Shown one piece after another: positions 17,763-26,797 of a DNA stretch of 64,000 nt (the first letter of the stretch is position 1; every line of letters begins with the position of its first letter). The translations under genes were made by a program, and so were the position numbers. The notes beneath the pieces were generated by a model, which saw nothing but the letters and a program-made list of their open reading frames with translations, was not told the origin of the DNA and made no database searches. Source of the stretch: Acinetobacter cumulans (GTDB taxonomy: Bacteria > Pseudomonadota > Gammaproteobacteria > Pseudomonadales > Moraxellaceae); assembly GCF_003024525.3 (NCBI RefSeq), contig NZ_CP035934.2, forward strand, positions 930,001 through 994,000, written 5' to 3'.

Positions 17763-19424
17763 ATGTTTGAATCACTGAAAAGAAAATGGCAAACATTCAC
17801 GACAATGCCAGTTTCACGCTTTAACTTATTAGTGAGTGTTTGGTTGGCCTTCGCCCTCAATATTGGGTTTTATCAAAAATTGCATCAACTTACGCCGTAT
17901 CAAGGGATGAAGTCGTGGCTATTTTTGATCGCATCTGTATTGGTGGTGACAGCACTGTATAACATCTTATTGCAACTTTTGCAGTGGCGTTGGACTGCAA
18001 AGGTAGTTGCATTAATTTTACTATTTATTGGTGGTTTTAGTGCTTACTTTGTGTGCAGTTTGGGTGTTGTGATTTCGCCAGATCAGATTCAAAATGCCAT
18101 GCAGACGGATCCACAAGAAGTGAAAGGCTTAATGTCTATACGCTTGTTGTTCTGGAGCCTTTTTATGGTGGCCTTACCAATGTTGGTTGCGGCCTGTATT
18201 CCACTTAAAGTTGAAACCAAATCTAAAGTATTGATCAAAAAAGGCGTGCATCTTATTGCATCCTTTGCAGTGCTGGCAGCAATGCTTTTTGTATTCTATG
18301 TAGATTATGCTGCGATTTTCCGTCAACACCGCGATTTAAAAGGCATGATCTCGCCACAAAATGCCATCGCTGCAGGTTTTTCATATTTTCATCATCAAGC
18401 GCCAAAAGAAAATTTGCCTTTGGTGAAATATGGTGAAGATGCGCATTTGGTAGAGAAAACTGCGCAAGGCAAAAAGCCAAAACTAATGGTATTGGTGGTG
18501 GGCGAAACAGCACGTGCTGAGAGTTTTTCTTTAAACGGTTATGCAAAAAATACCAACCCTGAGCTGTCTAAATTAGACGTAATAAACTTTAGTCAGGTAA
18601 GCTCATGTGGTACGGCAACTGCAGTTTCGGTACCGTGTATGTTCTCTGGTATGCCTCGTAGTGACTATGATGAAAACTTAGCAAACCACCGTGAAGGCTT
18701 ATTGGATATTGCACAGCGTGCTGGATATAAAGTGACATGGATTGATAACAACTCAGGTTGTAAAGGGACGTGTACCCGTGTTGAGCAAGTTGAGATTTCG
18801 CCAGAATTGAAGAAAAAATGGTGTACACCAGAAGGTGAATGCTATGACCAAATTTTAGTAGATGCGTTGAATCAATATATCGAAAAAATTCCAGCGGATG
18901 ATCAAACACCACGCTTGATAGTATTACACCAAGTCGGTAGCCATGGACCTGCATACTACGCCCGTGCAACGCCAGAATTTCAAAAATTTAAACCCACTTG
19001 CGATACCAATGCCATTCAGGGTTGTACACAAGACGCTTTAATCAATAGTTATGATAATAGTATTGTTTATACAGATCATATCTTGAGTGAAGTGATTCAG
19101 TCATTAAAAGCCAATAGCAAGTATCAAACAGGTTTCTGGTATTTATCGGATCATGGTGAATCAACTGGTGAATATGGGATGTACTTACATGGTGCACCGT
19201 ATGCGATGGCTCCATCACAACAGACGCATGTTCCGATGATTATGTGGTTTTCAGCAGAATGGAAAGCCCATCAAGCGGCCAATGTAAGCTGTTTAAGCCA
19301 ACAAAAATCCAAAGTGTTGAGTCAAGATAATTTATTCCCAAGTCTCTTGAGTATATTGGGTGTACAAACTCAAGTGATTGATGCAAAAAATGATATGCTA
19401 CAAAATTGTAAGCCTGCTGCTTAA
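17763..19424 (+). CDS. pmrC: Lipid A phosphoethanolamine transferase PmrC (EptA family)
   Basis: The enzyme transfers phosphoethanolamine from phosphatidylethanolamine to lipid A phosphates on the periplasmic face, lowering surface charge and polymyxin binding. The N-terminal part has five hydrophobic segments (up to about residue 190). The alkaline-phosphatase-like catalytic domain follows, with the zinc and nucleophile motif VGETARAESF (Thr249 by this numbering), paired cysteines (SSCGTATAVSVPC, CKGTC), QVGSHGPAYY and SDHGESTGEYG. ATG 17763 matches PmrC homologues; a TTG five codons upstream is less likely. pmrA begins 13 bp later, forming the usual pmrCAB operon. Confidence 0.95.
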   Translation: MFESLKRKWQTFTTMPVSRFNLLVSVWLAFALNIGFYQKLHQLTPYQGMKSWLFLIASVLVVTALYNILLQLLQWRWTAKVVALILLFIGGFSAYFVCSLGVVISPDQIQNAMQTDPQEVKGLMSIRLLFWSLFMVALPMLVAACIPLKVETKSKVLIKKGVHLIASFAVLAAMLFVFYVDYAAIFRQHRDLKGMISPQNAIAAGFSYFHHQAPKENLPLVKYGEDAHLVEKTAQGKKPKLMVLVVGETARAESFSLNGYAKNTNPELSKLDVINFSQVSSCGTATAVSVPCMFSGMPRSDYDENLANHREGLLDIAQRAGYKVTWIDNNSGCKGTCTRVEQVEISPELKKKWCTPEGECYDQILVDALNQYIEKIPADDQTPRLIVLHQVGSHGPAYYARATPEFQKFKPTCDTNAIQGCTQDALINSYDNSIVYTDHILSEVIQSLKANSKYQTGFWYLSDHGESTGEYGMYLHGAPYAMAPSQQTHVPMIMWFSAEWKAHQAANVSCLSQQKSKVLSQDNLFPSLLSILGVQTQVIDAKNDMLQNCKPAA

Positions 19425-19437
19425 GTGAGTTGATGCC

Positions 19438-20112
19438 ATGACAAAAATTTTAATCATTGAAGACGACTTTATGATTGCTGAGTCTACTCAGACTTTATTG
19501 AAGTATCAGGGGTTTGAAGTAGAGTGGGTAAATAACGGAATTGATGGTTTAAAACTCTTACAGCAAAGTGAATTTGATGCTGTATTGCTAGATTTAGGTT
19601 TGCCTTTGATGGATGGTATGCAAGTGCTTAAGCAGATTCGTCAAATTCAGCCGAATTTACCAGTCCTGATTATTTCTGCACGTGATCAATTACAACAACG
19701 TGTTGATGGTTTAAATCAGGGGGCAGATGATTATTTAATTAAACCTTATGAGTTTGATGAACTGATTGCCCGTATTCATGCATTGCTACGCCGTAGTGGA
19801 AAAGAGCAACAGGCCAATCAGCAACACATTTTAACCTATGGTGAGTTGGTGCTCGATGTCGAACAGCATTTGGCTAAATACAAAGGTCAGTATATTGATC
19901 TGTCAAATCGTGAGTGGGCCATTTTAATTCCACTGGTGACACATCCGAATAAGATTTTTTCTAAAACCAATTTAGAGGACAAACTGTATGATTTTGATAG
20001 TGAAATCAGCAGTAATACCATTGAAGTATATGTACACCACTTAAGAAATAAATTGGGCAAAGATTTTATTCGTACCATTCGTGGTTTGGGTTATCGCTTA
20101 GGACAACTTTAA
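19438..20112 (+). CDS. pmrA: Response regulator PmrA
   Basis: A 224-aa OmpR-type regulator controlling lipid A modification. The receiver domain has the acidic pocket EDD (residues 8-10), phosphoacceptor Asp52 (LLDLGLPLMDG), the ISA threonine/serine site and Lys in LIKPYEFDEL. A winged-helix DNA-binding domain follows (LSNREWAILIPL to TIRGLGYRLG). It is near-colinear with A. baumannii PmrA. The stop TAA (20110-20112) is followed immediately by the pmrB ATG, implying coupled translation. The direct repeats before pmrC are its expected targets. Confidence 0.95.
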   Translation: MTKILIIEDDFMIAESTQTLLKYQGFEVEWVNNGIDGLKLLQQSEFDAVLLDLGLPLMDGMQVLKQIRQIQPNLPVLIISARDQLQQRVDGLNQGADDYLIKPYEFDELIARIHALLRRSGKEQQANQQHILTYGELVLDVEQHLAKYKGQYIDLSNREWAILIPLVTHPNKIFSKTNLEDKLYDFDSEISSNTIEVYVHHLRNKLGKDFIRTIRGLGYRLGQL

Positions 20113-21450
20113 ATGACGTTCAGCACACACAGTTTTGCAAATTCACTAAAGACTAAACTGATTCTGTACATGTCTTTTTTCAGTCTTATTGTAGGCTGTG
20201 TGTTGATGATGTCGGCTTATAAAATTTCTTTGGAAGAAACCAATGAAATTCTAGATCAACAAATGAAGAATTTGGCGGAGCGTGTGGTTCGGCATGGATT
20301 AGAACCAACCAGAAATGATTTTGAGCCAACACAGCGTTATGCTGAGCAAGATCTATTTGTTGATGTGTGGTCTTATAAAGATCGCATACAAAATCAAAAA
20401 CATAGTGATATTTTGGTGCATTCGGTACCGAAGGCAGGTTTTTATCGTCACAAGAATGCCGATGATGTTTGGTATACCTATGTTTTGCCTCAAAAAGACT
20501 ATCAAATTCAGGTCAGTCAGCAACAATCGGTGCGCCAAGATCTCGCTTTAGAATTGGCCGGCAGTATGCTGATTCCGTATTTGGTGCTCATGCCTTTTGT
20601 GATTTGGGGCTTGAGTTGGATGATTAGCCGCATTTTACAGCCTTTAGATGACTTTAAAGCAGAACTGGCACAGCGTAACTCCAAAGATTTACAGCCTATT
20701 TTGGCAAGAGATTATCCTGTTGAAATTATTCCAACCATTGAAGAAATGAACCATCTGTTCGAGCGTATTAGTTTGTCTCAGCAAGAGCAACGCCAGTTTA
20801 TTGCAGATGCGGCGCATGAGCTACGCACTCCGATTACTGCATTGAGTTTACAAATGCAGGTGTTATTACAAGAGTTTCCAGAACATGCGGATTTACAACG
20901 CTTAAACTTAGGATTAGTTCGTATTCAGCATTTAGTGACGCAGTTATTAAATTTAGCCAAACAAGATGCCTCTATTGAAGACCTTGAACGTTTACAGGAT
21001 TTTGATGTTTCAACGACAGCAGTCAATTGTGTAGAGCAACTTATTCACTTGGCGATGCAAAAAAATTTAGACTTAGGTATGGAGCAGAGTGAAGCATTGA
21101 AACTGCATAGCCAAGAGTCTGCTGTGCATTCCATTATTTATAACCTGATTGATAATGCCATTAAATATACGCCCAATAATGGCGTGATTAATGTTTCGGT
21201 CTATCCAAAAGACGATCATGCCATGATTGTGGTAGAGGACAGCGGACCTGGTATTGACCCTCAATTACATGAACATATTTTAAAGCGCTTTTATCGCGTG
21301 CATCATCATCAAGAGGTGGGTAGTGGTTTAGGGCTATCCATTGTAGATAAAGCTGTACAACGGATTAATGGACAACTGAGCTTTGGTACAAGTGAAAGCT
21401 TGGGCGGGTTGAAGGTCAGCATTGAATTGCCACTATCGCCAAAAGCATAA
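20113..21450 (+). CDS. pmrB: Sensor histidine kinase PmrB
   Basis: A 445-aa sensor kinase responding to conditions such as metal ions and low pH and phosphorylating PmrA. Layout: a membrane helix at about residues 16-36; a periplasmic sensor of about 110 residues; a second helix (about 150-172, SMLIPYLVLMPFVIWGLSW); HAMP; the dimerisation/phosphoacceptor segment DAAHELRTP with His235; and an ATPase domain with N box (LIDNAIKYTP), G1 (VEDSGPGI) and G2 (GSGLGLSIV). It aligns along its whole length with A. baumannii PmrB. I have not judged whether any residue is a resistance variant. Confidence 0.95.
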   Translation: MTFSTHSFANSLKTKLILYMSFFSLIVGCVLMMSAYKISLEETNEILDQQMKNLAERVVRHGLEPTRNDFEPTQRYAEQDLFVDVWSYKDRIQNQKHSDILVHSVPKAGFYRHKNADDVWYTYVLPQKDYQIQVSQQQSVRQDLALELAGSMLIPYLVLMPFVIWGLSWMISRILQPLDDFKAELAQRNSKDLQPILARDYPVEIIPTIEEMNHLFERISLSQQEQRQFIADAAHELRTPITALSLQMQVLLQEFPEHADLQRLNLGLVRIQHLVTQLLNLAKQDASIEDLERLQDFDVSTTAVNCVEQLIHLAMQKNLDLGMEQSEALKLHSQESAVHSIIYNLIDNAIKYTPNNGVINVSVYPKDDHAMIVVEDSGPGIDPQLHEHILKRFYRVHHHQEVGSGLGLSIVDKAVQRINGQLSFGTSESLGGLKVSIELPLSPKA

Positions 21451-21879
21451 AAATTAACTTCACCGCGCTTGAATCTGTGCGGTGTTCTTTTTGTTTGAGT
21501 ATGTACTATTTAATGATTCATCTTGTTTAAATGAAACATTTACAAAAGCCTATGCAATATTGCATGGGCTTTTTTGTTGCGCTGTATAAACTGGGTCTGT
21601 ATTCAATGTAAGCGATAAAGTGTATTTCAACAAATTGGACAAAGTTAAATACAAGGATATTGAATGAGCCGTATATCTTATTCATAAATTAGCCATGTCA
21701 AATATGAGAAAAAACGAATAGATGTAGGATATTGAGTAAACGCTAATAGATGACAAATGTTGATGTCCTAAGGCATTTTTAGTCTGAAGTATTGTGTAAA
21801 AGAGCAGGGATGTTCGTACTGGCATGTGTAGAACTGTAAAAATTAAATCACAGATTGATGATTTAAGCTTAGATTACGA
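21451..21879. other. Intergenic region after pmrB
   Basis: About 430 bp. It starts with a weak hairpin (CACCGCGC / TGCGGTG, around 21461-21485) and then has a clear terminator at 21543-21577. The remaining 300 bp show no supported gene. Confidence 0.6.
21543..21577 (+). terminator. Terminator downstream of pmrCAB
   Basis: A stem AAAAGCCTATGCA / TGCATGGGCTTTT with loop ATAT and one mismatch (T-G), followed by TT. It reads well on the plus strand. Confidence 0.75.
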
Positions 21880-22587
21880 TTAAAGCACCAATTGCGTGTT
21901 ATGAGGTTCTAAGAACACGGATTGCTTTTTGCATAGATAGAAAATGACGTAACACAGCATATTGGTACAATAGCAGATCCATAAAGTCCATAAGTTATGA
22001 CTCATGAAGTGTGCACCACGCATCATTTGCGCCCAGCCCATGCTAAGGCCTAAAACGAGCCCTGCAAGCAAATAAAAATAAGCACGTTTAGGCTGTGAAA
22101 TATGATAAAGGAAATACCCCGTTATAAATGAAAAACCGAGTGAGGCATGACCACCGGGGAAGCAATGACCAGACATTGCAGAAAAGTCCCAAAAGAAACC
22201 ATCTGTATCTGGAATGGTCATGGACCAAGGGCAGGCATGACTGGATTGAGACTTTAAGATGCTCACTACAATGGTGCAGAGCATAGAGACCCAAAATAAG
22301 TAACCTAGTTCTGTGCGACGAGGTTTTAAACGTTCAACTTTAAACGATGCAATCCAAGCAAAAAATATGAAAACATAAACGACAATTAAAATGTCTTTAA
22401 TGTACTTGTGATTTAATTTGGCTAAGTACCAATTGTCTCTTAATAAAAACTGTCCAGACTCACTAATCCAAGGATGAATCAAGCTTAAATCAAGATCTCC
22501 GCCCACAGGAATCACAGTTTGTAGTAAACCGAAACTAATTAATAAGATTCCAATATGAAAGAGAATGAATTTGGGATGATTTTGCAT
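21880..22587 (-). CDS. PAP2-family lipid phosphatase, envelope-associated
   Basis: A 235-aa multi-pass membrane protein (about six hydrophobic segments) with PAP2 phosphatase motifs. Motif 1 is variant, KSQSSHACP, with Cys in place of the usual Arg before Pro. Motif 2 is PGGH and motif 3 is RGAHFMSH. Such enzymes dephosphorylate membrane lipid phosphates on the periplasmic side. Lying just after pmrCAB (convergent), it may act on lipid A or undecaprenyl phosphates, but that is context only. ATG 22587 starts a plausible first membrane segment. Confidence 0.8.
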   Translation of the reverse strand: MQNHPKFILFHIGILLISFGLLQTVIPVGGDLDLSLIHPWISESGQFLLRDNWYLAKLNHKYIKDILIVVYVFIFFAWIASFKVERLKPRRTELGYLFWVSMLCTIVVSILKSQSSHACPWSMTIPDTDGFFWDFSAMSGHCFPGGHASLGFSFITGYFLYHISQPKRAYFYLLAGLVLGLSMGWAQMMRGAHFMSHNLWTLWICYCTNMLCYVIFYLCKKQSVFLEPHNTQLVL

Positions 22588-22776
22588 ACTTAGCTAAATA
22601 GTTTTCCTTTTGAGCTATTAAGGCAAAAACAGCTTAACTAAAACTTAAAGATGGATATTTTAGTCAGATCTTTAGTCAACGTCTTGCAATGCTTAGCACA
22701 GAACCAGCAAAACGCCTTTAATGGTCTGTGCTACATTGCCTATTCATTTCAATTTGTTCGTGTAGGCCAGTTTGCC

Positions 22777-23484
22777 ATGTCCATTCGTGCCGTGATCTTT
22801 GACTTAGACAATACCTTAACGCATCGTGATTTAAGCGTCGTGGCCTATAGTCAGTTTTTAGCGCAGCATTATGCCCATCATTTAATTGCACCTGATCTGG
22901 CACAGATCAAGCACATCATCAATTCAATTGATCGGGGCGGTTATCCAATTGCTGCAGATTTAACCCATCCAAGTATTGGTGCTTCTGTGGCCTATGCACT
23001 GCAACAACAATTAATTTGGCACCAGCCAGTTGATTTTGATGAATTGACACAATGCTGGTTCCGTTTTTTTGGTGCACATGCTGTTGCGATGCCCGGGGCA
23101 CACGAACTGCTGAGTCAACTTAAAGCGCAAGGCTTTCAATTGGCTGTAGTGTCAAATGGGGGCCATACAACCCGTTTAAATATTTTAAAAGGCCTTGGCT
23201 TTGAAGCGTATTTTGATGTGATTGTGAGCTCAGAATTGGCAGGTGTAGCAAAACCAAATATACAGATTTTTAACTACACCCGTGAGCAATTGGGCTTAGA
23301 TGCAAGGCAATGTTTATTTGTAGGTGATCATCCCATCAATGATGTTTTTGGGGCAGAACAAGCGGGCATGCATGCCGTTTTATTAGAAGGCTTTCATGAT
23401 GATGTGAACAGAGTCGCGACTGAGCGACGCATTCAAAACTTGGCACAAGTCTGGCAATATTTAGAGCCCTTATCTTTGGCTTAA
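22777..23484 (+). CDS. HAD-superfamily hydrolase
   Basis: A 235-aa cytoplasmic phosphatase-type HAD protein. Motif I FDLDNTLTHRD is near residues 8-18, motif II is VVSNGG, the lysine motif is AGVAKPNIQIF and motif III is VGDHPINDVFGAEQAG. A helical cap lies between motifs I and II (subclass I). Start ATG 22777 puts motif I at the usual distance from the N-terminus; the frame is open upstream to 22651 but without homology logic. It resembles the YjjG/phosphoglycolate phosphatase-like group; substrate unknown. Confidence 0.85.
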   Translation: MSIRAVIFDLDNTLTHRDLSVVAYSQFLAQHYAHHLIAPDLAQIKHIINSIDRGGYPIAADLTHPSIGASVAYALQQQLIWHQPVDFDELTQCWFRFFGAHAVAMPGAHELLSQLKAQGFQLAVVSNGGHTTRLNILKGLGFEAYFDVIVSSELAGVAKPNIQIFNYTREQLGLDARQCLFVGDHPINDVFGAEQAGMHAVLLEGFHDDVNRVATERRIQNLAQVWQYLEPLSLA

Positions 23485-23610
23485 TATTGCCCACACTTTT
23501 TAAACAGTCATTGGAATAGTGATTTAAATAGCAATTTACACAGCTATTTTTATAAGCATGATGCATGCGACGCTGTGTTGCAAAGTTAAAAATGCGAACA
23601 ATGATGAGAT

Positions 23611-23650
23611 AAAAAAATTGGATAATCCTAAAGAGTCATGGATTATCCAA
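23611..23650 (-). terminator. Terminator of amtB
   Basis: A perfect 11-bp stem TTGGATAATCC / GGATTATCCAA, followed on the minus strand by a 7-nt T run. Confidence 0.9.
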
Positions 23651-23685
23651 TTGAAGGTTAAATGATTATCCGAAGCTGTGTTGAC

Positions 23686-24873
23686 TTAGAACATATTATC
23701 TTCTGAGTTTGCGGTAATACGGTGAATCGATAGATCGGCACCGCGGAATTCTTCTTCTTGGCTTAGACGGATGCCTATAATTGCTTTAAGTGCGCCGTAT
23801 ACACAGAAACCACCAGCCAAGGCAATAATAACAGCAAAGACTGTGCCAAAGACTTGTGAAAGCATGGATACGCCACCGAGGCCGCCTAGCCATTTTTGCC
23901 CAAATAAACCGACAGCAAGACCACCAAAGGCACCGCATACACCATGTAATGGCCAAACACCCAATACATCGTCAATTTTTAGTTTGTTTTGTGTGTAGGT
24001 AAATAATTTAACAAAAATCACTCCAGCCACCATACCAATAAACAGTGCACCAACAGGGTGAACTATATCTGAGCCTGCACAGATCGCCACCAAACCTGCC
24101 AATGGACCATTGTGTAAGAAGCCAGGGTCATTGTCGCCAACCAAATGGGCTGCAAATGTACCGCCAACCATTGCCATGAGTGAGTTAATCGCAACGAGAC
24201 CTGAAATGGCATCTAAACGTTGAGCACTCATCACGTTAAAACCAAACCAACCGACAATTAAAATCCAAGAACCCAGCGCTAAAAAAGGAATTGAAGATGG
24301 TGGGTGTGCACTGATACGGCCATCTTTTTTATAACGACCATAACGAGGCCCAAGTAAAATAACGGCAGCAAATGCAATCCAGCCACCCATTGCATGTACC
24401 ACGACAGAACCTGCAAAGTCATGAAAGCCTGCGCCAAAATTTTGAGCTAACCATGCTTGAACACCCAGATTACCATTCCATGCAATACCTTCAAAAAATG
24501 GATAGACCAAGGCCACTAAAATAAGCGTTGCAATGGCTTGAGAGCGCATTTTCGCACGCTCGGCTATTCCACCTGAAACAATCGCTGGAATTGCAGCTGC
24601 AAAGGTGAGGAGAAAGAAGCAGCGCATAAGGTTATAGCCATGATCGGCCGCTAAGGTTGTTCCAGTATGGAAAAAATGCTGACCATAAGCGATGTAATAG
24701 CCGACAAAAAAGTATGCAATGGCTGAAATTGCAAAGTCAGAGAGAATTTTACTTAAAGCATTTACTTGGTTTTTATGGCGAACAGTTCCGAGTTCTAAAA
24801 AAGCAAAGCCTGCATGCATTGCAAGCACTAAAACAGCACCAAGGAGGAGAAATAATAAATCTATATTTTGCAT
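23686..24873 (-). CDS. amtB: Ammonium transporter
   Basis: A 395-aa Amt/Rh-family channel moving ammonium or ammonia across the inner membrane under nitrogen limitation. About 11 hydrophobic segments are present. The twin-histidine pore residues appear in GSVVVHAMGG and LHGVCGAFGG, and the Amt signature DFAGSVVVH is intact. Start ATG 24873 (MQNIDLLFLLLGAVL) has GGAG upstream; the open frame to 24903 lacks a ribosome site. There is no glnK next to it, unlike most amtB loci, and an NtrC-like site lies about 150 bp upstream. Confidence 0.93.
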   Translation of the reverse strand: MQNIDLLFLLLGAVLVLAMHAGFAFLELGTVRHKNQVNALSKILSDFAISAIAYFFVGYYIAYGQHFFHTGTTLAADHGYNLMRCFFLLTFAAAIPAIVSGGIAERAKMRSQAIATLILVALVYPFFEGIAWNGNLGVQAWLAQNFGAGFHDFAGSVVVHAMGGWIAFAAVILLGPRYGRYKKDGRISAHPPSSIPFLALGSWILIVGWFGFNVMSAQRLDAISGLVAINSLMAMVGGTFAAHLVGDNDPGFLHNGPLAGLVAICAGSDIVHPVGALFIGMVAGVIFVKLFTYTQNKLKIDDVLGVWPLHGVCGAFGGLAVGLFGQKWLGGLGGVSMLSQVFGTVFAVIIALAGGFCVYGALKAIIGIRLSQEEEFRGADLSIHRITANSEDNMF

Positions 24874-25021
24874 GTAGTGCTCCAATATAGTGCGGTATAT
24901 CACAAAAAGAAGTTCAGTATAGCGAGGTAGTATTTTTGGAACAGGGGGGCAAGCAAGGGAAATTTTGATTAATAAATTTCAAAAACTTACAAGACTCGAT
25001 ATAAAGCAAATTAACACAATA

Positions 25022-25038
25022 TGCACTATGTTGGTGCA
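25022..25038 (-). promoter_or_regulatory. NtrC-binding-site-like dyad upstream of amtB
   Basis: The 17-bp TGCACTATGTTGGTGCA (TGCACCAACATAGTGCA on the amtB strand) is nearly the textbook enteric NtrC site, with TGCAC and GTGCA arms. The location about 150 bp before amtB fits nitrogen-limitation activation. Confidence 0.65.
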
Positions 25039-25301
25039 ATTTTAAATGGTTTTAAAGTCCAATTAATACAATAAATATGAATGGCTTATATATAATTTTA
25101 ATGTATTTTTATTTAAATGAATTGCAATAGTGCATGTTTGGCACAGGGCAAGTTCTATAGAAAATCTGTAATTTTTATCTCAGTAGGTTGAGTTTAAGTT
25201 TTAATTGAGCTTAGATTAAAAAGAAGCGTTAATGAAATGATCAGGTGTTTCATTTTTAAGTAATCATTAAAAAACACTCTAAAGTCTGAGGTTTAAAATA
25301 G

Positions 25302-25332
25302 CACGACAGTCAGAAATTATCTGACTGCCGTG
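25302..25332 (-). terminator. Terminator of the glt operon
   Basis: A 13-bp stem CACGACAGTCAGA / TCTGACTGCCGTG with one mismatch and a 5-nt loop, about 40 bp after gltL. The minus strand continues into TATTTTAAAC. Confidence 0.75.
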
Positions 25333-25373
25333 GCTGAGTGTTAAAGCTCTGCAGATGAATGGAATGTTTAAAA

Positions 25374-26117
25374 TTAGTGCAAAATTTTGTTTAAAAATTG
25401 CTGTGCACGTTCACCTCTTGGTGCATTAAAGAATTCATCTTTACTGCAATCTTCCACAATTTTCCCCTGATCCATAAAAATAATGCGGTCTGCAACTTGG
25501 CGGGCAAAGCCCATTTCATGCGTGACACACATCATGGTCATGCCTTCCTTGGCTAAACCGACCATCACATCCAGTACTTCATTAATCATTTCAGGATCGA
25601 GTGCAGAGGTGGGCTCATCAAAGAGCATGGCAATTGGATCCATGCTAAGCGCGCGGGCAATTGCAACACGTTGTTGCTGACCGCCAGAGAGTTGTGCTGG
25701 AAATTTTTCTGCATGTGCACTCAGGCCAACACGCTCTAAATAGGCAAGGCCTTTCTTTTTTGCTTCTTCTTCAGAGCGCCCTAGCACCTTGACTTGAGCA
25801 ATGGTGAGGTTTTCTGTAATGGATAAATGTGGAAACAACTCAAAATGCTGAAACACCATCCCGACACGGCTACGTAGTTTACTTAAGTCGGTTTTGGGGT
25901 CATGAATACCAATCCCATCGACAGAAATTTCACCTTGCTGAAAAGGTTCAAGCCCGTTGACGGTTTTAATCAGGGTGGATTTGCCAGAACCTGAAGGGCC
26001 ACAGACCACCACCACTTCACCTTGTTTAATTTGCGTGGTGCAATCGGTTAGTACTTGAAATTCTTTATACCATTTACTGACATTTTGGAGGTCAATCATT
26101 ACTTTTTGTTCACTCAT
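25374..26117 (-). CDS. gltL: Glutamate/aspartate ABC transporter ATP-binding protein
   Basis: A 247-aa ATPase of the polar amino acid ABC class. Walker A is GPSGSGKST, the Q-loop is VFQHFELFPH, the signature is LSGGQQQR and Walker B is MLFDEPTSALDPE, with the switch histidine in CVTHEMGFA. It is the last gene of gltIJKL; its ATG overlaps the end of gltK by 4 bp. Together with GltI, GltJ and GltK it forms the importer for acidic amino acids. The family is clear; the glutamate/aspartate preference rests on the operon match. Confidence 0.92.
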   Translation of the reverse strand: MSEQKVMIDLQNVSKWYKEFQVLTDCTTQIKQGEVVVVCGPSGSGKSTLIKTVNGLEPFQQGEISVDGIGIHDPKTDLSKLRSRVGMVFQHFELFPHLSITENLTIAQVKVLGRSEEEAKKKGLAYLERVGLSAHAEKFPAQLSGGQQQRVAIARALSMDPIAMLFDEPTSALDPEMINEVLDVMVGLAKEGMTMMCVTHEMGFARQVADRIIFMDQGKIVEDCSKDEFFNAPRGERAQQFLNKILH

Positions 26118-26797
26118 ACAGTTAACCTCCGTTGTAATTTTTTCACTGCATAGGTTGCAAGCATGCTGATGGTGAAGTACACCAAGCCAGCGAATAGAAT
26201 GTATTGGGTCAGTAACGACATGAGGTCACCACGGACGTAGTTGGTGCGGAAAAAGTCTAATAGTCCAATGGCATACACCATGGTGGAGTCTTGAAACAAA
26301 ATAATGGTCTGTTGCAACAGGAGGGGCGTCATTTTACGGAAGGCTTGCGGCAAAATAATCAATCGCATAGTTTGCGGGTAAGTCATGCCCAGTGCATAAG
26401 CAGCAGATGTCTGACCTTTAGGAATAGACTGAATGCCAGCACGGACAATTTCCGAAAAATAAGCTGCTTCAAACAGCATGAAGGCCACAATGCTCGATAC
26501 CAGCGCTGTATCAATGGTGAGGTAATTACCTGTGATCCCGGTATAAATAAACGGGACAGCAAAATAAAACCACATAAGTACCAGCAGGAGTGGAATGGAG
26601 CGGAATAAATTGACGTAGCCTTTAGCAAACCAATTGAATGCTTTAATGGAAGACAGTCGCATGAGTGCAAGTAGGGTGCCAATGATAACCCCACCAATGG
26701 CTGCACTAACCACTACTTTTAAGGTAATGCTGAGCCCATGCCAAAGCGCAGGCCAAGACTGTTGTAAATCTTGTGTAAATGCAGTGAGCCATTCCAT
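26114..26797 (-). CDS. gltK: Glutamate/aspartate ABC transporter permease GltK
   Basis: A 227-aa inner-membrane permease of the HisM/GltK type, with about five hydrophobic segments. The EAA loop (EIVRAGIQSIPKGQTSAAYALG) contacts the ATPase. It starts at ATG 26797, whose last base is shared with the gltJ stop region, and ends overlapping gltL by 4 bp. This tight packing indicates translational coupling within gltIJKL. Confidence 0.9.
   Translation of the reverse strand: MEWLTAFTQDLQQSWPALWHGLSITLKVVVSAAIGGVIIGTLLALMRLSSIKAFNWFAKGYVNLFRSIPLLLVLMWFYFAVPFIYTGITGNYLTIDTALVSSIVAFMLFEAAYFSEIVRAGIQSIPKGQTSAAYALGMTYPQTMRLIILPQAFRKMTPLLLQQTIILFQDSTMVYAIGLLDFFRTNYVRGDLMSLLTQYILFAGLVYFTISMLATYAVKKLQRRLTV

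Larger units (their letters stand above)
24874..25373. other. Intergenic region glt operon/amtB
   Basis: About 500 bp, AT-rich. It contains the glt terminator (25302-25332), the NtrC-like box (25022-25038) and a second, imperfect copy of that box overlapping the amtB ribosome site (24878-24894). I could not find a clean sigma-54 promoter. Confidence 0.6.
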
